DNA of 64,000 bases from CAKRPJ01 sp934376955 (GCA_934376955.1 CAKRPJ010000005.1:32238-96237), one strand, 5' to 3'. Counted from the first letter of the stretch, positions 32,430 through 41,478 are shown. Notes: a model not told the origin generated them from the sequence alone. Numbers and translations: made by a program.

Positions 32430-32798
32430 ATGGTAAAAGTAACAATTGAGAAAGATGGAAAAACCAAAGTTTATACAGGCGAGTCGGTGATCGGAATGAC
32501 GATGTCCAAAAAGGAGCTGGATGACGAAAAGGTAACGTATACAGGGGATAGATTTGGAATGATCGACATGGATGGGGAATATCTTTCCAAGCTCATTGTA
32601 GAGTTTATCCGTGACCTTTTTAAAGAGGTTCATGAAACTCCGATTGATTACCTTGATGCTATGGTGCAGACGTCAGAATTGCTGACTAAAACTACCGGAT
32701 TAGCCATCGCAGAAAATGCCGATGTATTAGCAGATGCGCTTAAGGACATCTTGAAAGCAGATGCACTCCAGGACATCTTGAAGGGAGAAAAAGCCTAA
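32430..32798 (+). CDS. Early phage protein, unknown
   Basis: 122 residues: a beta-rich N-terminus (VKVTIEKDGKTKVYTGES) and a helical second half. GAGGAGAAAATCA precedes the ATG. Its stop overlaps the start of the recombination nuclease gene (TAATG), so it belongs to that operon. Confidence 0.7.
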   Translation: MVKVTIEKDGKTKVYTGESVIGMTMSKKELDDEKVTYTGDRFGMIDMDGEYLSKLIVEFIRDLFKEVHETPIDYLDAMVQTSELLTKTTGLAIAENADVLADALKDILKADALQDILKGEKA

Positions 32799-33451
32799 TG
32801 TCTGCCGAAAAGTACATACTTCCAGACCGGGCCGCCTGGCTTGACGCAAGAAAGAACCATATTGGTGGATCTGATGCAGCGGCCTGTGTGGGCATGAATC
32901 CGTATAAAAACAATGTCCAGCTGTGGGAAGAAAAGATGGGCATGGTACTTCCGGAAGATATTTCGGAGAAAGAGTATGTCCAGTACGGGACAGAAGCGGA
33001 GAAATATCTTCGTGAGCTCTTTGCATTGGACTTTCCGGAATATCAGGTTCTGTATGATGAGAACAATATGTTCCTGAATCCGGATTTCCCATGGATGCAC
33101 GCGTCTCTGGATGGTGAATTGGTGGATCAGCGGGGACGGCATGGGATTCTGGAGATCAAGACGGCCAACATTCTGCGGAGCATGCAACGTGAAAAGTGGA
33201 ATGACCGGATCCCGGATAATTATTATTGCCAGATTTTACATTATCTGGCAGTTACAGAATGTGATTTTGCTGTGCTGAAGGCACGGCTAAAGAGTGAGTG
33301 GAATGGTGAATTGATTATTCGGGAAAAACACTACTTCATAGAGAGAAGTGAAGTGGAAGAAGATATAAAAATGCTGGTAGAAGCGGAACGTCGGTTCTGG
33401 GAATGCATAAAGAGCGGACGCAGGCCGGATCTGATCCTCCCGGTTATTTAG
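32798..33451 (+). CDS. YqaJ-like phage recombination exonuclease
   Basis: 217 residues of the lambda-exonuclease/YqaJ fold. The N-terminal motif WLDARKNHIGGSDAAACVG is diagnostic; catalytic acidic residues lie in HASLDGEL and ILEIKTA. It resects DNA ends for the Bet annealase two genes on. Overlaps the previous stop by 1 nt. Confidence 0.92.
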   Translation: MSAEKYILPDRAAWLDARKNHIGGSDAAACVGMNPYKNNVQLWEEKMGMVLPEDISEKEYVQYGTEAEKYLRELFALDFPEYQVLYDENNMFLNPDFPWMHASLDGELVDQRGRHGILEIKTANILRSMQREKWNDRIPDNYYCQILHYLAVTECDFAVLKARLKSEWNGELIIREKHYFIERSEVEEDIKMLVEAERRFWECIKSGRRPDLILPVI

Positions 33452-33464
33452 AAGGAGAATAGTT

Positions 33465-34370
33465 ATGGAACTGAAGATTTACAGCCCGCAGGATGCGGGA
33501 TTCATCCAGCGGATCGATTGGAACTTTGAGGAACTGAAGGCGGAGATCACCGCGGCATCACAGGAATATGAGACCTCTGTATATACGGATGATACGATCA
33601 AGGCGGCAAAGGCTGACCGGGCAAAATTTAATAAATTCGTGGATGCCCTGAATGGAAAACGCACAGAGATCCGTAAGAAGCTGCTGGAACCGGACGAGCT
33701 GTTTGGTCAGCAGGTGAAAGAGCTAACAGGTATCGTAAAAAGAGCTATTGATAATATTGACAGTCAGGTTAAGGATTATGAAGAACGTCAGAGGATCGAG
33801 AAGAAAGAGAAGATCCGTGAGTTTTATGATGAGAACATCTTTGATATGGAAAAGTATCTTCCGTTTGAGCGCGTGATCAAGCCGGCATATCTGAATGCGT
33901 CCACGAGCATGAAGTCCATCAAGGAAGAAATCATGGCAACGATCCAGAAGGTATCGGAAGGCATTGCAATACTGAATGAGGTAGACAGCCCGTATGTAGC
34001 TGATATGAAAGCAGAGTTCTTAAAGACCTATGATATCGGTGCAGCATTAGCAGTTAAGAACAGTCTGGAAGCAGCAGAGAGAAGAAGGCAGGAGTATGAA
34101 GCAGAGCGTTCCAGACAGAGGGCAGAGAGGGAAGCAAAGGAAAAAGCCGAGGCTGAGAAGCTGATCCGGGCAGGCAAGAGGGAAGAATCGGTACCGGAGC
34201 AGCTTCATCAGGACGTACCGAAGGCAGCAGAAGAACAGAAAACAACACCGGAAGAAGAAACGGTATGCGCTCTTGATTTCCGCGTATATGTAACCAAAGC
34301 TCAGATGACGGAACTGAAACAGTTTTTACTTAACTCTGGAATCCGGTTCGAGCCGGTACCAAAGCACTAA
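33465..34370 (+). CDS. DUF1351 domain protein
   Basis: 301 residues. The DUF1351 region is mainly helical (residues 1-200), followed by a Glu/Arg-rich coiled coil and a small C-terminal fold (DFRVYVTKAQMTELKQFL). This family regularly lies between the phage exonuclease and annealase genes; its role is unknown. GGAGAATAGTT precedes the ATG. Confidence 0.85.
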   Translation: MELKIYSPQDAGFIQRIDWNFEELKAEITAASQEYETSVYTDDTIKAAKADRAKFNKFVDALNGKRTEIRKKLLEPDELFGQQVKELTGIVKRAIDNIDSQVKDYEERQRIEKKEKIREFYDENIFDMEKYLPFERVIKPAYLNASTSMKSIKEEIMATIQKVSEGIAILNEVDSPYVADMKAEFLKTYDIGAALAVKNSLEAAERRRQEYEAERSRQRAEREAKEKAEAEKLIRAGKREESVPEQLHQDVPKAAEEQKTTPEEETVCALDFRVYVTKAQMTELKQFLLNSGIRFEPVPKH

Positions 34371-34386
34371 AGGAGGATATTAAATT

Positions 34387-35151
34387 ATGGCAGTGGGAAA
34401 CAGTCTGGTAGGAAAAACACCACAGAAAATGGAACGGGTGGAATTTGAAGTATCCGGAGAAAAGATTATTCTTTCTCCGCAAATCGTGCGGGATTATCTT
34501 GTGAGCGGAGATAAGGAGCGCGTGTCCCTGCAGGAGATCGTGATGTTTATCAATCTCTGCAAATACGTCGGCCTGAATCCGTGGCTGAAGGAAGCATACT
34601 GCATTAAATTTGGCAATGAGCCGGCATCCATGGTTGTCGGCAAGGAAGCGTTCACGAAGCGTGCGGAAAAAGCCCCGGGCTTTGATGGTTACGAAGCGGG
34701 CGTGATCCTTATGTCCGGTAATGAACTGGTATATAGGAAGGGAACCTTAAAGCTGCCGGAAGAAACGCTCGTGGGCGGTTATGCTGAGGTATATCGGAAG
34801 GATCGATCCCATTCCTACCGTATCGAGGTATCCTACGATGAGTATGCGGGCAGAAAGAAGGACGGCACGTTAAATAGCCAGTGGTCGAAGAAGCCGGCAA
34901 CCATGATTCGTAAGGTTGCACTGGTGCAGGCATTACGTGAGGCATTCCCGGAAGATCTCTCCGGACTCTATAGCGCGGAAGAAGCCGGAACGGAAGAATC
35001 AGCATTCCTTACTTTTCCGGATGTGGCTGTGGAGCAGACTGCAGCAATCCCGGCACAGGAGCAGACTGCAACGGCAGCTCCATTACAGCAGGCAGCACAG
35101 CCGGAGAATGGAGAACAGATGGAAATGGCGGAAGCATTCTTTAATCATTAA
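34387..35151 (+). CDS. bet: Phage recombination protein Bet (RecT-family annealase)
   Basis: 254 residues. The RecT/Bet core shows EIVMFINLCKYVGLNPWLKE, YCIKFG, VVGKEAFTKRAEK and MIRKVALVQALREAFPE. It anneals single strands produced by the YqaJ nuclease. The C-terminus is a Gln/Ala-rich tail. AAAGGAGG precedes the ATG. Confidence 0.93.
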   Translation: MAVGNSLVGKTPQKMERVEFEVSGEKIILSPQIVRDYLVSGDKERVSLQEIVMFINLCKYVGLNPWLKEAYCIKFGNEPASMVVGKEAFTKRAEKAPGFDGYEAGVILMSGNELVYRKGTLKLPEETLVGGYAEVYRKDRSHSYRIEVSYDEYAGRKKDGTLNSQWSKKPATMIRKVALVQALREAFPEDLSGLYSAEEAGTEESAFLTFPDVAVEQTAAIPAQEQTATAAPLQQAAQPENGEQMEMAEAFFNH

Positions 35152-35187
35152 ATTAAAATGCGGAAGCAGGAAAGGAGGTGAGGACAA

Positions 35188-35586
35188 GTGGGAAAGATTA
35201 CATTTGATACGATTGCCGGAGGAGAATTGGCTGAAAAGTTCCGAGTGGCTTTGGCCCAGATCGGGAGGAATATATTAGATCCCAATATGGATCCGGATGT
35301 TTCTCGTGGGATGGCGATTAATTTAAAGTTTAAGCCCAATGAAGCAGGCGGTATCAATGTGGAGTTTGACATCAAGACAAAGCTTGCGGGCTTCCGAAAA
35401 GGAAAATCCTTGTTCCTGATCGGACAAGATGCACGAACCGGACGGATCGAGATGTCGGAACATAATAACAACCGCCCGCAGGTAGTGTATACCGATCGAG
35501 ATGGGCATGTAACAAAATGCGATCCGGAAACCGGTGAGATACTGGTAGAAGAACAGACAGGACCAATTGATCTTAGAGTCAATTGA
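35188..35586 (+). CDS. Conserved prophage early protein
   Basis: 132 residues from GTG with AAAGGAGGTGAGGACAA upstream. The start KITFDTIAGGELAEKF and the end CDPETGEIL are common in Clostridia prophages. Some databases name this family replication terminator protein; nothing in the sequence proves that. Confidence 0.75.
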   Translation: MGKITFDTIAGGELAEKFRVALAQIGRNILDPNMDPDVSRGMAINLKFKPNEAGGINVEFDIKTKLAGFRKGKSLFLIGQDARTGRIEMSEHNNNRPQVVYTDRDGHVTKCDPETGEILVEEQTGPIDLRVN

Positions 35587-35624
35587 TCGCAGGGACAATG
35601 GAAAGCAGATAAAAAGGAGAAACA

Positions 35625-36380
35625 ATGTTAGAAGGATTAAGAGAAGCTTTACAGTATGTGGTAGGACTTGGGAATGCAGCAGAGAAACCTCAGACCGTTG
35701 AAATATGTGGCGAGATATACGCAAACAAGCGTCTGGAGCGTTATGGAGCGCCAAAGAGAGCCAGTGCGATCGAGGCATCTTCCCTGTCATCAATGGTGGA
35801 TTATATAGCAGAATGCGCGGATGAATTCCCGGTAGGACGCAAGATGATTATCTGGATCGAGGATCCGGAAACGGTAAATCTTATGTCCGCACTGGATGCA
35901 GAAAGGAAAAGAGAGTTCCTGTTTACCAGTAAGGCGGAGATCTCGAAGTATCACTTTGATCACTGGTATGACCAGGAGCGTTTCATGATCGAAATCCAGT
36001 CAAACTTTGCACCAAGTCAGGATCGCGATATTCTGGTCAAGTTTGCCGGTAACGTGGAACAAAAAAATAATACTACATATTCGGACGATGGAAAAACTCA
36101 GGTTGCGACCATGAGCACAGGTGTTGCTTCAAAGTCAGATGTGATCGTGCCGAATCCGGTTTTTCTGGCTCCATACCGCACCTTTCAGGAGATTGCACAG
36201 CCATACTCGAACTTCGTATTCCGCATGGGAGACAAGCAGATTCCGGCCTTCTCCTTAATTGAGGCAGAGGGCGGAGCATGGAAGAACGAGGCAGTTGCCC
36301 GTATTAAGGAATACTTTTATTCCGAGCTCGCGAAGAAACTTACGGAAGAAGAATTGGGGAGGTTCGTGATCATCGGGTAG
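35625..36380 (+). CDS. Conserved prophage protein, possibly DUF2303/YfdQ-like
   Basis: 251 residues. It has the block SLSSMVDYIAECADEFP and a beta-rich centre; MSALDAERKREF lies near residue 90. The family assignment is tentative. It sits between recombination and replication genes. AAAGGAGA precedes the ATG. Confidence 0.7.
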   Translation: MLEGLREALQYVVGLGNAAEKPQTVEICGEIYANKRLERYGAPKRASAIEASSLSSMVDYIAECADEFPVGRKMIIWIEDPETVNLMSALDAERKREFLFTSKAEISKYHFDHWYDQERFMIEIQSNFAPSQDRDILVKFAGNVEQKNNTTYSDDGKTQVATMSTGVASKSDVIVPNPVFLAPYRTFQEIAQPYSNFVFRMGDKQIPAFSLIEAEGGAWKNEAVARIKEYFYSELAKKLTEEELGRFVIIG

Positions 36381-36471
36381 AGCATAAAAAGACAGCCATC
36401 TCCTCCCTTGAGGTGTCACAGAATATCCCGGCGTTTTGGCTGTCGGCGCCGGGGATTAAAGGAGAGGACGT

Positions 36472-36816
36472 ATGAACAGCAGACAGAAGGGAAGCCGCGG
36501 GGAACGGGAGCTGGCAAAGATTTTCCGGGAACATGGATATGAGGCAAGACGCGGGCAGCAGTACTGTGGAGCCTCCGGAGATGCAGACGTGATCGGGCTT
36601 CCGGGGATCCATGTGGAGTGTAAGAGAGTTGAAAAGTTAAATCTTCTGAATGCGATGGAGCAGGTCGTGCGGGATGCGAGGGAGGGAGAGCTGCCGACAG
36701 TCTTTCACCGACGCGATCGGTGCGAATGGCTTGTTACGATGCGGTTAGAGGATTGGTTTTCCTTGTTTCGTGAATGGGAAGCAGGTATGGATTTGATACA
36801 GAAAAATGAAAGGTAG
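36472..36816 (+). CDS. Hjc-type Holliday junction resolvase
   Basis: 114 residues of the archaeal Hjc/PD-(D/E)XK type. The N-terminal GSRGERELAKIFREHGYEA, then GDADVIGLPGIHVECKRVE give catalytic Glu, Asp and the ExK pair. It resolves branched phage DNA before packaging. GGAGAGGACGT precedes the ATG. Confidence 0.88.
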   Translation: MNSRQKGSRGERELAKIFREHGYEARRGQQYCGASGDADVIGLPGIHVECKRVEKLNLLNAMEQVVRDAREGELPTVFHRRDRCEWLVTMRLEDWFSLFREWEAGMDLIQKNER

Positions 36817-36828
36817 GTGACTGCCTTT

Positions 36829-37695
36829 ATGAATTATATTGCCCAGATCAATGCGTTCTGGGATTCGGCCACAACAAATCCGTTGTCTACAGGGCAGGTG
36901 TCGTTATACTTCGCATTATTGCATGTATGCAACAGGAGCAACTGGACAGAGTGGTTTGCAGCGCCGAATCAGGTGCTCTCGGTACTGACAGGTTTATCCA
37001 GGTCAGGAATACTGAAAGCGAGAAACGAATTGAAGCAGAGAGGGCTGATTGACTTTCAGGAAAAAGCTACGAAGGCAACCAAATATAAGATCACTATAGC
37101 AAATAGTACGCAAGTTAGTACGCAAATTGGTGTGCAAAACAGTACGCAAATTGGTGACACATTATATAAACATAAACAAAAACATAAACTAAACAAAAAG
37201 AGTACTGCTGACGCAGTACAAGAAAAGTCGGCGCCTTTTGAAGATCAGATCATCGCGATTCGAGAATTATATGATTCCGTTTGTGGGTCGTATCCCCGCC
37301 CGGTGAATCTGTCAGAAGCGAGAAAAGAGGAACTTCGTGCCAGATTGAGTGACGGATATACCGTCAAGGATTTCCGGAAGCTCTTTGAGCTGGCAGAAGC
37401 AAGTGATTTCCTGAAGGGTGAAAATGACCGGGGCTGGTCAGCAACATTTGACTGGCTGATTGCTGATGCCAACATGGCGAAGGTTCTGGATGGCAATTAC
37501 GAAAATCGAAGCAGCGCAAAGAACACGAAGAAGCCAGCAAGTCGTTTCTCCAATTTTCAGGAGAGGCAGTATGACTATGACTCTATGGTTTTCCAAGAGT
37601 GCATAAAAAGGGCGAAGGAGTGGGTGGATGAAGGAACTGGAGAAAACAGAGGTGGTGGAAGAAACCAGACTTCTGGAGAAAATATACTACCATGA
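36829..37695 (+). CDS. Phage replisome organizer / replication initiator
   Basis: 288 residues. The N-terminal winged-helix region begins NYIAQINAFWDSATTNPL, the usual start of Phage_rep_org_N proteins, so the ATG at 36829 is preferred to the GTG at 36817. A linker at residues 90-120 is encoded by short direct repeats (the candidate origin). The C-terminal DnaD-like helical part (residues 135-225) contains GWSATFDWLIADANM. It recruits host helicase to the origin. Overlaps the next gene by 68 bp. Confidence 0.85.
   Translation: MNYIAQINAFWDSATTNPLSTGQVSLYFALLHVCNRSNWTEWFAAPNQVLSVLTGLSRSGILKARNELKQRGLIDFQEKATKATKYKITIANSTQVSTQIGVQNSTQIGDTLYKHKQKHKLNKKSTADAVQEKSAPFEDQIIAIRELYDSVCGSYPRPVNLSEARKEELRARLSDGYTVKDFRKLFELAEASDFLKGENDRGWSATFDWLIADANMAKVLDGNYENRSSAKNTKKPASRFSNFQERQYDYDSMVFQECIKRAKEWVDEGTGENRGGGRNQTSGENILP
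37105..37200 (+). other. Candidate prophage replication origin (iterons plus A-rich tract)
   Basis: Direct repeats AGTACGCAAGTT (37105-37116), AGTACGCAAATTGGTG (37117-37132) and AGTACGCAAATTGGTG (37141-37156), with a partial GTGCAAAAC between. An A-rich, C-poor tract follows (37157-37200). They lie inside the initiator gene, as in lambda O. Confidence 0.6.
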
Positions 37696-39331
37696 CGTAA
37701 ATCTTGAAGAAGCCGAGACAAGCATCCGTGCCAGCTTAAGAGATGCAGCACGAAGTGTAATTGCTGTGGGGCATTATCTCAAGGTGATCCGGAATAAAGA
37801 GCTGTATCGAGAAGCTGGGTATGAGAATGTGTGGGATTATGCAGCGAACACATTTGGATTCAGCAAATCGACAGCCAGTCGGTACATGGCACGGAATGAC
37901 AAGTTTTCCGTAGGTGGCAACAGTCCGGTTATTGCGGAGAAATTCCGGGAATACAGCAAGGCACAGCTGCAGGAGATGCTGTCTCTGGATGCGGAGCAGA
38001 TGGACAGTGTGACACCGGACATGACAGTGCGGGAAATCCGTGAGTTGAGAAAGTCAAAGGAGATCCCATACTACGAGATTCCGGGGCAGATGAGTTTGTC
38101 AGACTTTCCAGAACTGGAAGCTGAGCAGGAATCCGATGAAACCATAACTCAGGAAGCTGACCGGACAGAATCATCGGATACTGCGTCATTTACCGTGACA
38201 GCTGAGGACCTGATCGGAGAGATGCAGGAGGACCGTGTTGCGGCGTCGCAACAGATGAATGCTGCCGATAAGCAGCAGGAAATCGAGGAAAACGCTGCCC
38301 AAAAGCAGTGGAAAGAAGTCTGGATAAATCCAGAAGAAGAACACGTGGATGAGAATTACAATCTCGGGGATATGCCGCAGACAAAAGAATCATTGATAAA
38401 GCGTCTGGCAGCGTTACTTGTGAGAGAACGATGGCCACGCTTGAAATATGAGTTTAAAGGAATTTCACTGAATACGGCAAAAAGTTCACTGAAATATCTT
38501 CAGAGAACGCAGAAACTGGAATTGGGAGATGGGATCGAGGCGGCGGCATGCGAGGATATCATTGAATTTTCCCGTGGTACTGAGGATCTGGGCGTTTGCT
38601 CATATGAGAGATTTACAACACAGATCCAGAAATGTTTGGATACAGAATGGGAAAAGCTGAAAGAACAGCGGGAAGCGGCGAAATGTGATGAGGCATTGCA
38701 TCAGACAGAGCAGCAATCTGCGGCAGAAGATTCAGAGAATCAGGAAGATGTTGTCCCGGAGAATTGCGAGGAAGGTGATGAGATAACAGATCTGCAACTT
38801 TTGAAAGATATGCTGGAAAGAAAGAAGCGATTGTTGGCTACAAATCTTGTAATTCCCGGAATTGATGTTTCAGACGAGCATATCCGGAAGCAGAAGATAG
38901 AGGTTGCAGCACTAGCGTCAATGCTCTGTGATCTGGAGAATACAATCGAGCCGGAAGAATCTGTTGATGAGAAACCAGAACAGCCAGAGCTCCCACTCTT
39001 GCGAAACAACGATCAGAGAGCCGCTTTCGTAGACGCCTATGAGACGTGGCCGCTGTGGATTGAAACCGAGGAAACCGGAGAGAGGTACTATCGGTACGAT
39101 CTCCCGGACGGGACAAGCTTTGTGGTGAAAACATATCACTCGATGCTGCATGACTATAAAGCGGGAGTTGGGATTCGATACAAAGAAGGGTACGGAGCAA
39201 ACGAGCAGTATATTTTGAAACCCGGAAAGTTCTTCCGGGATTGCAGTGCAAATCGGTCAGCTATGATTGAAAAATTGAAGGAGTTGCAGAAAGCAGATAA
39301 GGAGAATAGCCGTCAACTACCCATCACCTAA
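37628..39331 (+). CDS. Large early phage protein with HTH-type N-terminus, end altered by an insertion
   Basis: 567 residues. The N-terminal region (residues 25-100) is DUF3102/ParB-like, with a helix-turn-helix in YAANTFGFSKSTASRYMARN. A long acidic Glu/Gln-rich middle and a globular C-terminal domain (DAYETWPLWIETEETGERYY) follow. The last codons CAA CTA CCC ATC ACC TAA belong to the IS605-type end at 39315, so the natural C-terminus is lost. Function unknown. Confidence 0.75.
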   Translation: MKELEKTEVVEETRLLEKIYYHDVNLEEAETSIRASLRDAARSVIAVGHYLKVIRNKELYREAGYENVWDYAANTFGFSKSTASRYMARNDKFSVGGNSPVIAEKFREYSKAQLQEMLSLDAEQMDSVTPDMTVREIRELRKSKEIPYYEIPGQMSLSDFPELEAEQESDETITQEADRTESSDTASFTVTAEDLIGEMQEDRVAASQQMNAADKQQEIEENAAQKQWKEVWINPEEEHVDENYNLGDMPQTKESLIKRLAALLVRERWPRLKYEFKGISLNTAKSSLKYLQRTQKLELGDGIEAAACEDIIEFSRGTEDLGVCSYERFTTQIQKCLDTEWEKLKEQREAAKCDEALHQTEQQSAAEDSENQEDVVPENCEEGDEITDLQLLKDMLERKKRLLATNLVIPGIDVSDEHIRKQKIEVAALASMLCDLENTIEPEESVDEKPEQPELPLLRNNDQRAAFVDAYETWPLWIETEETGERYYRYDLPDGTSFVVKTYHSMLHDYKAGVGIRYKEGYGANEQYILKPGKFFRDCSANRSAMIEKLKELQKADKENSRQLPIT

Positions 39332-39715
39332 AGGTAATGGGCTTGTAACTGCCCAGTCGTAGTAACGGCTTACGCCTCCGACCTTTTATCCCCAATAGGC
39401 ATTGCTGCCTAAAGTGGCGTTACATCATAGGGTGGTTGACAGCACCCTTTACAGACAAGATATACTCATCTGTAACTGTATCAGGTACTAAACTTCCCAT
39501 GCTATACAGTAGGAATTTTATTACGGGTAAGATTTTACGCAATACGCGAGTTTTGTATTGCAACCTCATATCTTGTCAATGCACAAAAGAGTGTCTTTGA
39601 TGAGCAGCACATCTAACGGTTTTCTCTTTAAAAACTGCTACGGTTATTGTAGCATATTGGGTAACAATTTACAAGGCTCCTCCCACCGCCTAAAGGCAGT
39701 GGGTTTCCGCCTATG
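39315..39715. mobile_element. IS200/IS605-type remnant without transposase or tnpB
   Basis: Two related hairpins mark the ends: CCCATCACCTAAAGGTAATG at 39321 and CCCACCGCCTAAAGGCAGTG at 39690. They share the CCCAYCRCCTAAAGGYRRTG plan of IS605-family subterminal hairpins. No frame for TnpA or TnpB exists in the 370 bp between, which is AT-rich with small stems. It is the only content of the 39332-39735 gap. Confidence 0.6.
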
Positions 39716-39735
39716 ACAAAGGAAGGGATTTATTT

Positions 39736-39981
39736 ATGAAAAAAATTAAGTTATTTCCGACACCGCATATGGAGGTTCGGATCTTTGTATCAGACGAGAT
39801 GGAGAAGGACTTCATGGAGTGTCGGCGAAAAACCGGAAAGGGAAAAATTCCCAGAATTCCTAATTGTGATGAGTGCAGTTGGGCGGAACTCAATGTTTGT
39901 GACACATGCATTTGTATGTATGAAAGCGTACAGAGGCAGCTTGGAGGGATAAGCGGTGAGATTGACAGAAAGGAAAGATAG
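39736..39981 (+). CDS. Small cysteine-rich phage protein
   Basis: 81 residues with CDECSW and CDTCICMYE, possibly metal-binding. AAAGGAAGGG precedes the ATG, immediately after the IS605-type end. It overlaps the next gene by 26 bp. Unknown function. Confidence 0.65.
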   Translation: MKKIKLFPTPHMEVRIFVSDEMEKDFMECRRKTGKGKIPRIPNCDECSWAELNVCDTCICMYESVQRQLGGISGEIDRKER

Positions 39982-40360
39982 TGGTCATTGGAGTCTGAGG
40001 GACGTCCCGTGGAATCAGTTTAAGCCTGGAGTAGTGATCACTAAGAAAATCTGGGAAAAGCTTTATGGGGCACTCTGGAAGCTGAAGGACTATGAGGATA
40101 CCGGAGTGGATCCGGATGAGATCGGCGATGCCATAAACTACCGTGTCGGATGGATCCCGGTGACAGAACGGCTGCCAGAGACTGGAAAACATGTGTTAAT
40201 TTCATTTTCCAATTTTACGGTTCCGATTACTGGCAGATATGAGGAGGATGAAGAAGGCGGAGCATTTTTTGCAGGAGATAAAGACGAATCGCTCATCAGT
40301 AAGGGCTTGATAGTAAATGCATGGATGCCGTTGCCGGAGCCGTATCATGAAGACGAATAG
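39956..40360 (+). CDS. DUF551 domain protein
   Basis: 134 residues from GTG. The C-terminal half has the DUF551 pattern WIPVTERLPETGKHVLISF ... VNAWMPLPEPY. Common in phage early/middle regions, with unknown role. GGAGGGATAAGC precedes the GTG. Confidence 0.85.
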   Translation: MRLTERKDSGHWSLRDVPWNQFKPGVVITKKIWEKLYGALWKLKDYEDTGVDPDEIGDAINYRVGWIPVTERLPETGKHVLISFSNFTVPITGRYEEDEEGGAFFAGDKDESLISKGLIVNAWMPLPEPYHEDE

Positions 40361-40373
40361 TGAGGTGAAGCCA

Positions 40374-40562
40374 ATGAGCGAAGAAATAAAAACAGAAATA
40401 AAAGCAGGAATGTTAATCGCATATCAGTCGGTAAAGGAGGAGATGGATACCATAAAAACAGAGCTGAAACGAAAAGGAATTGAAGAAAATAAAGGCTTCT
40501 CTGTTCTGGAAGCATTTATTGATGACAATATTCAGGAAATAAAGGGGGTATGGCCATGTTAA
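40374..40562 (+). CDS. Small phage protein
   Basis: 62 residues, helical and charged. GAGGTGAAGCC fixes the ATG at 40374 inside a longer frame. It overlaps the next gene by 7 nt. Not recognised. Confidence 0.6.
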   Translation: MSEEIKTEIKAGMLIAYQSVKEEMDTIKTELKRKGIEENKGFSVLEAFIDDNIQEIKGVWPC

Positions 40563-40723
40563 GGGAACGGGTCGAAGAAGAACTCAAAAGTCTGGAACGC
40601 CGTAGACAGGAAACAAGCCTGTATATCGCGGAAGAAAAAGGCAAACTCGAAGAAATTAATCGCACGATTAACATGCTCGCCATAATGCAGGGAGAAATCA
40701 ATGAATACGACTCTGGAAACTAA
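40556..40723 (+). CDS. Small coiled-coil phage protein
   Basis: 55 residues, MLRERVEEELKSLERRRQET onward, nearly all coiled coil. AAAGGGGG lies 7 nt before the ATG. Confidence 0.6.
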   Translation: MLRERVEEELKSLERRRQETSLYIAEEKGKLEEINRTINMLAIMQGEINEYDSGN

Positions 40724-40943
40724 GATCAGACGCAAGATAGCTCATAAGCAGTCAACGTATGTAGAAATGGAGTCGCAACGGCCAGAGAGCTGGAGCGCGA
40801 CACATCCGGCGTATGCGGGGACAGGCCTGTGTCCGGATCCGCGTTATCGAGGAGGTGATTCCGATGGACAAGGAAATCTTAAGGCAGTACATAGACGCCT
40901 GCGAGCAGGTGAAAGAAGCCAAAGAGGACATACTGAGGCTTAA
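40701..40943 (+). CDS. Doubtful small frame
   Basis: 80 codons from ATG 40701 with GGGAG upstream. Its first part is plausible (MNTTLETKIRRKIAHKQST) but the last 80 bp lie inside the late-regulator gene in another frame and code for Arg/Gly-rich text. May be shorter or not real. Confidence 0.3.
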   Translation: MNTTLETKIRRKIAHKQSTYVEMESQRPESWSATHPAYAGTGLCPDPRYRGGDSDGQGNLKAVHRRLRAGERSQRGHTEA

Positions 40944-41295
40944 GAAGAACCGGAAGAAGATCGTGCAGGATCGGGTGAGTGGATCGGCACACGAGTTTCC
41001 GTATACTGCCAAGAGCTTCCGCATTGAAGGTCTGGCATATCCGGTAGTGAAAGATCCGGATGAGCTGGATCGGCGCGAGGAGATCTTGCAGGAGAGGCTT
41101 AGGCGGGCTGAGGAGATCAAGCATCAAGTGGAGGCATGGATGCTCACGATCCCGCAGCGGATGCAGCGGATCATCCGGTACCGGGTGTTTGAGGAGATGT
41201 CTTGGAATGAGGTGGCTATCAGAATGGGGAGAAGTGTTACAGAAGCAAGTGTAAAAATGGAGTACATGAGATTCATGGCAGAAAGTCATGAGTGA
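40864..41295 (+). CDS. Sigma-like late regulator (ArpU/RinA/DUF1492 type)
   Basis: 143 residues. A coiled N-terminus is followed by a sigma-70 region-4-like helix-turn-helix at the C-terminus (RIIRYRVFEEMSWNEVAIRM, then GRSVTEASVKMEY). Such proteins stand just before the packaging genes and switch on late transcription. GAGGAGGTGATTCC before the ATG at 40864 fixes the start. Confidence 0.82.
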   Translation: MDKEILRQYIDACEQVKEAKEDILRLKKNRKKIVQDRVSGSAHEFPYTAKSFRIEGLAYPVVKDPDELDRREEILQERLRRAEEIKHQVEAWMLTIPQRMQRIIRYRVFEEMSWNEVAIRMGRSVTEASVKMEYMRFMAESHE

Positions 41296-41304
41296 ATAGT
41301 TGAT

Positions 41305-41328
41305 GTTCCCGACATTAATGACGGGAAC
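41305..41328 (+). terminator. Hairpin after the late regulator
   Basis: GTTCCCG / CGGGAAC 7-bp stem, 10-nt loop, followed by AAAAATG rather than a T-run; a weak terminator at best. Confidence 0.4.
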
Positions 41329-41342
41329 AAAAATGAAAGTTT

Positions 41343-41383
41343 GTTACGTTTGTTACACATGTTACGAATCAAAATGTTATAGT
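41343..41383 (+). promoter_or_regulatory. GTTAC direct repeats and possible promoter
   Basis: GTTACG, GTTACA and GTTACG start at 41343, 41352 and 41361, a 9-bp period. A partial GTTAT (41376) overlaps TATAGT (41378-41383), a possible -10. They lie before the tRNA-like genes and the late operon, where a late activator would bind. Confidence 0.45.
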
Positions 41384-41478
41384 GTAACCTGAAGCCAATG
41401 CATACAGTCAGCGGCTCCCCTACATCCCCCAAATCAGTAGGTATACACGGGCAACGGTATTCTCCAGAAGTTGCCTAT

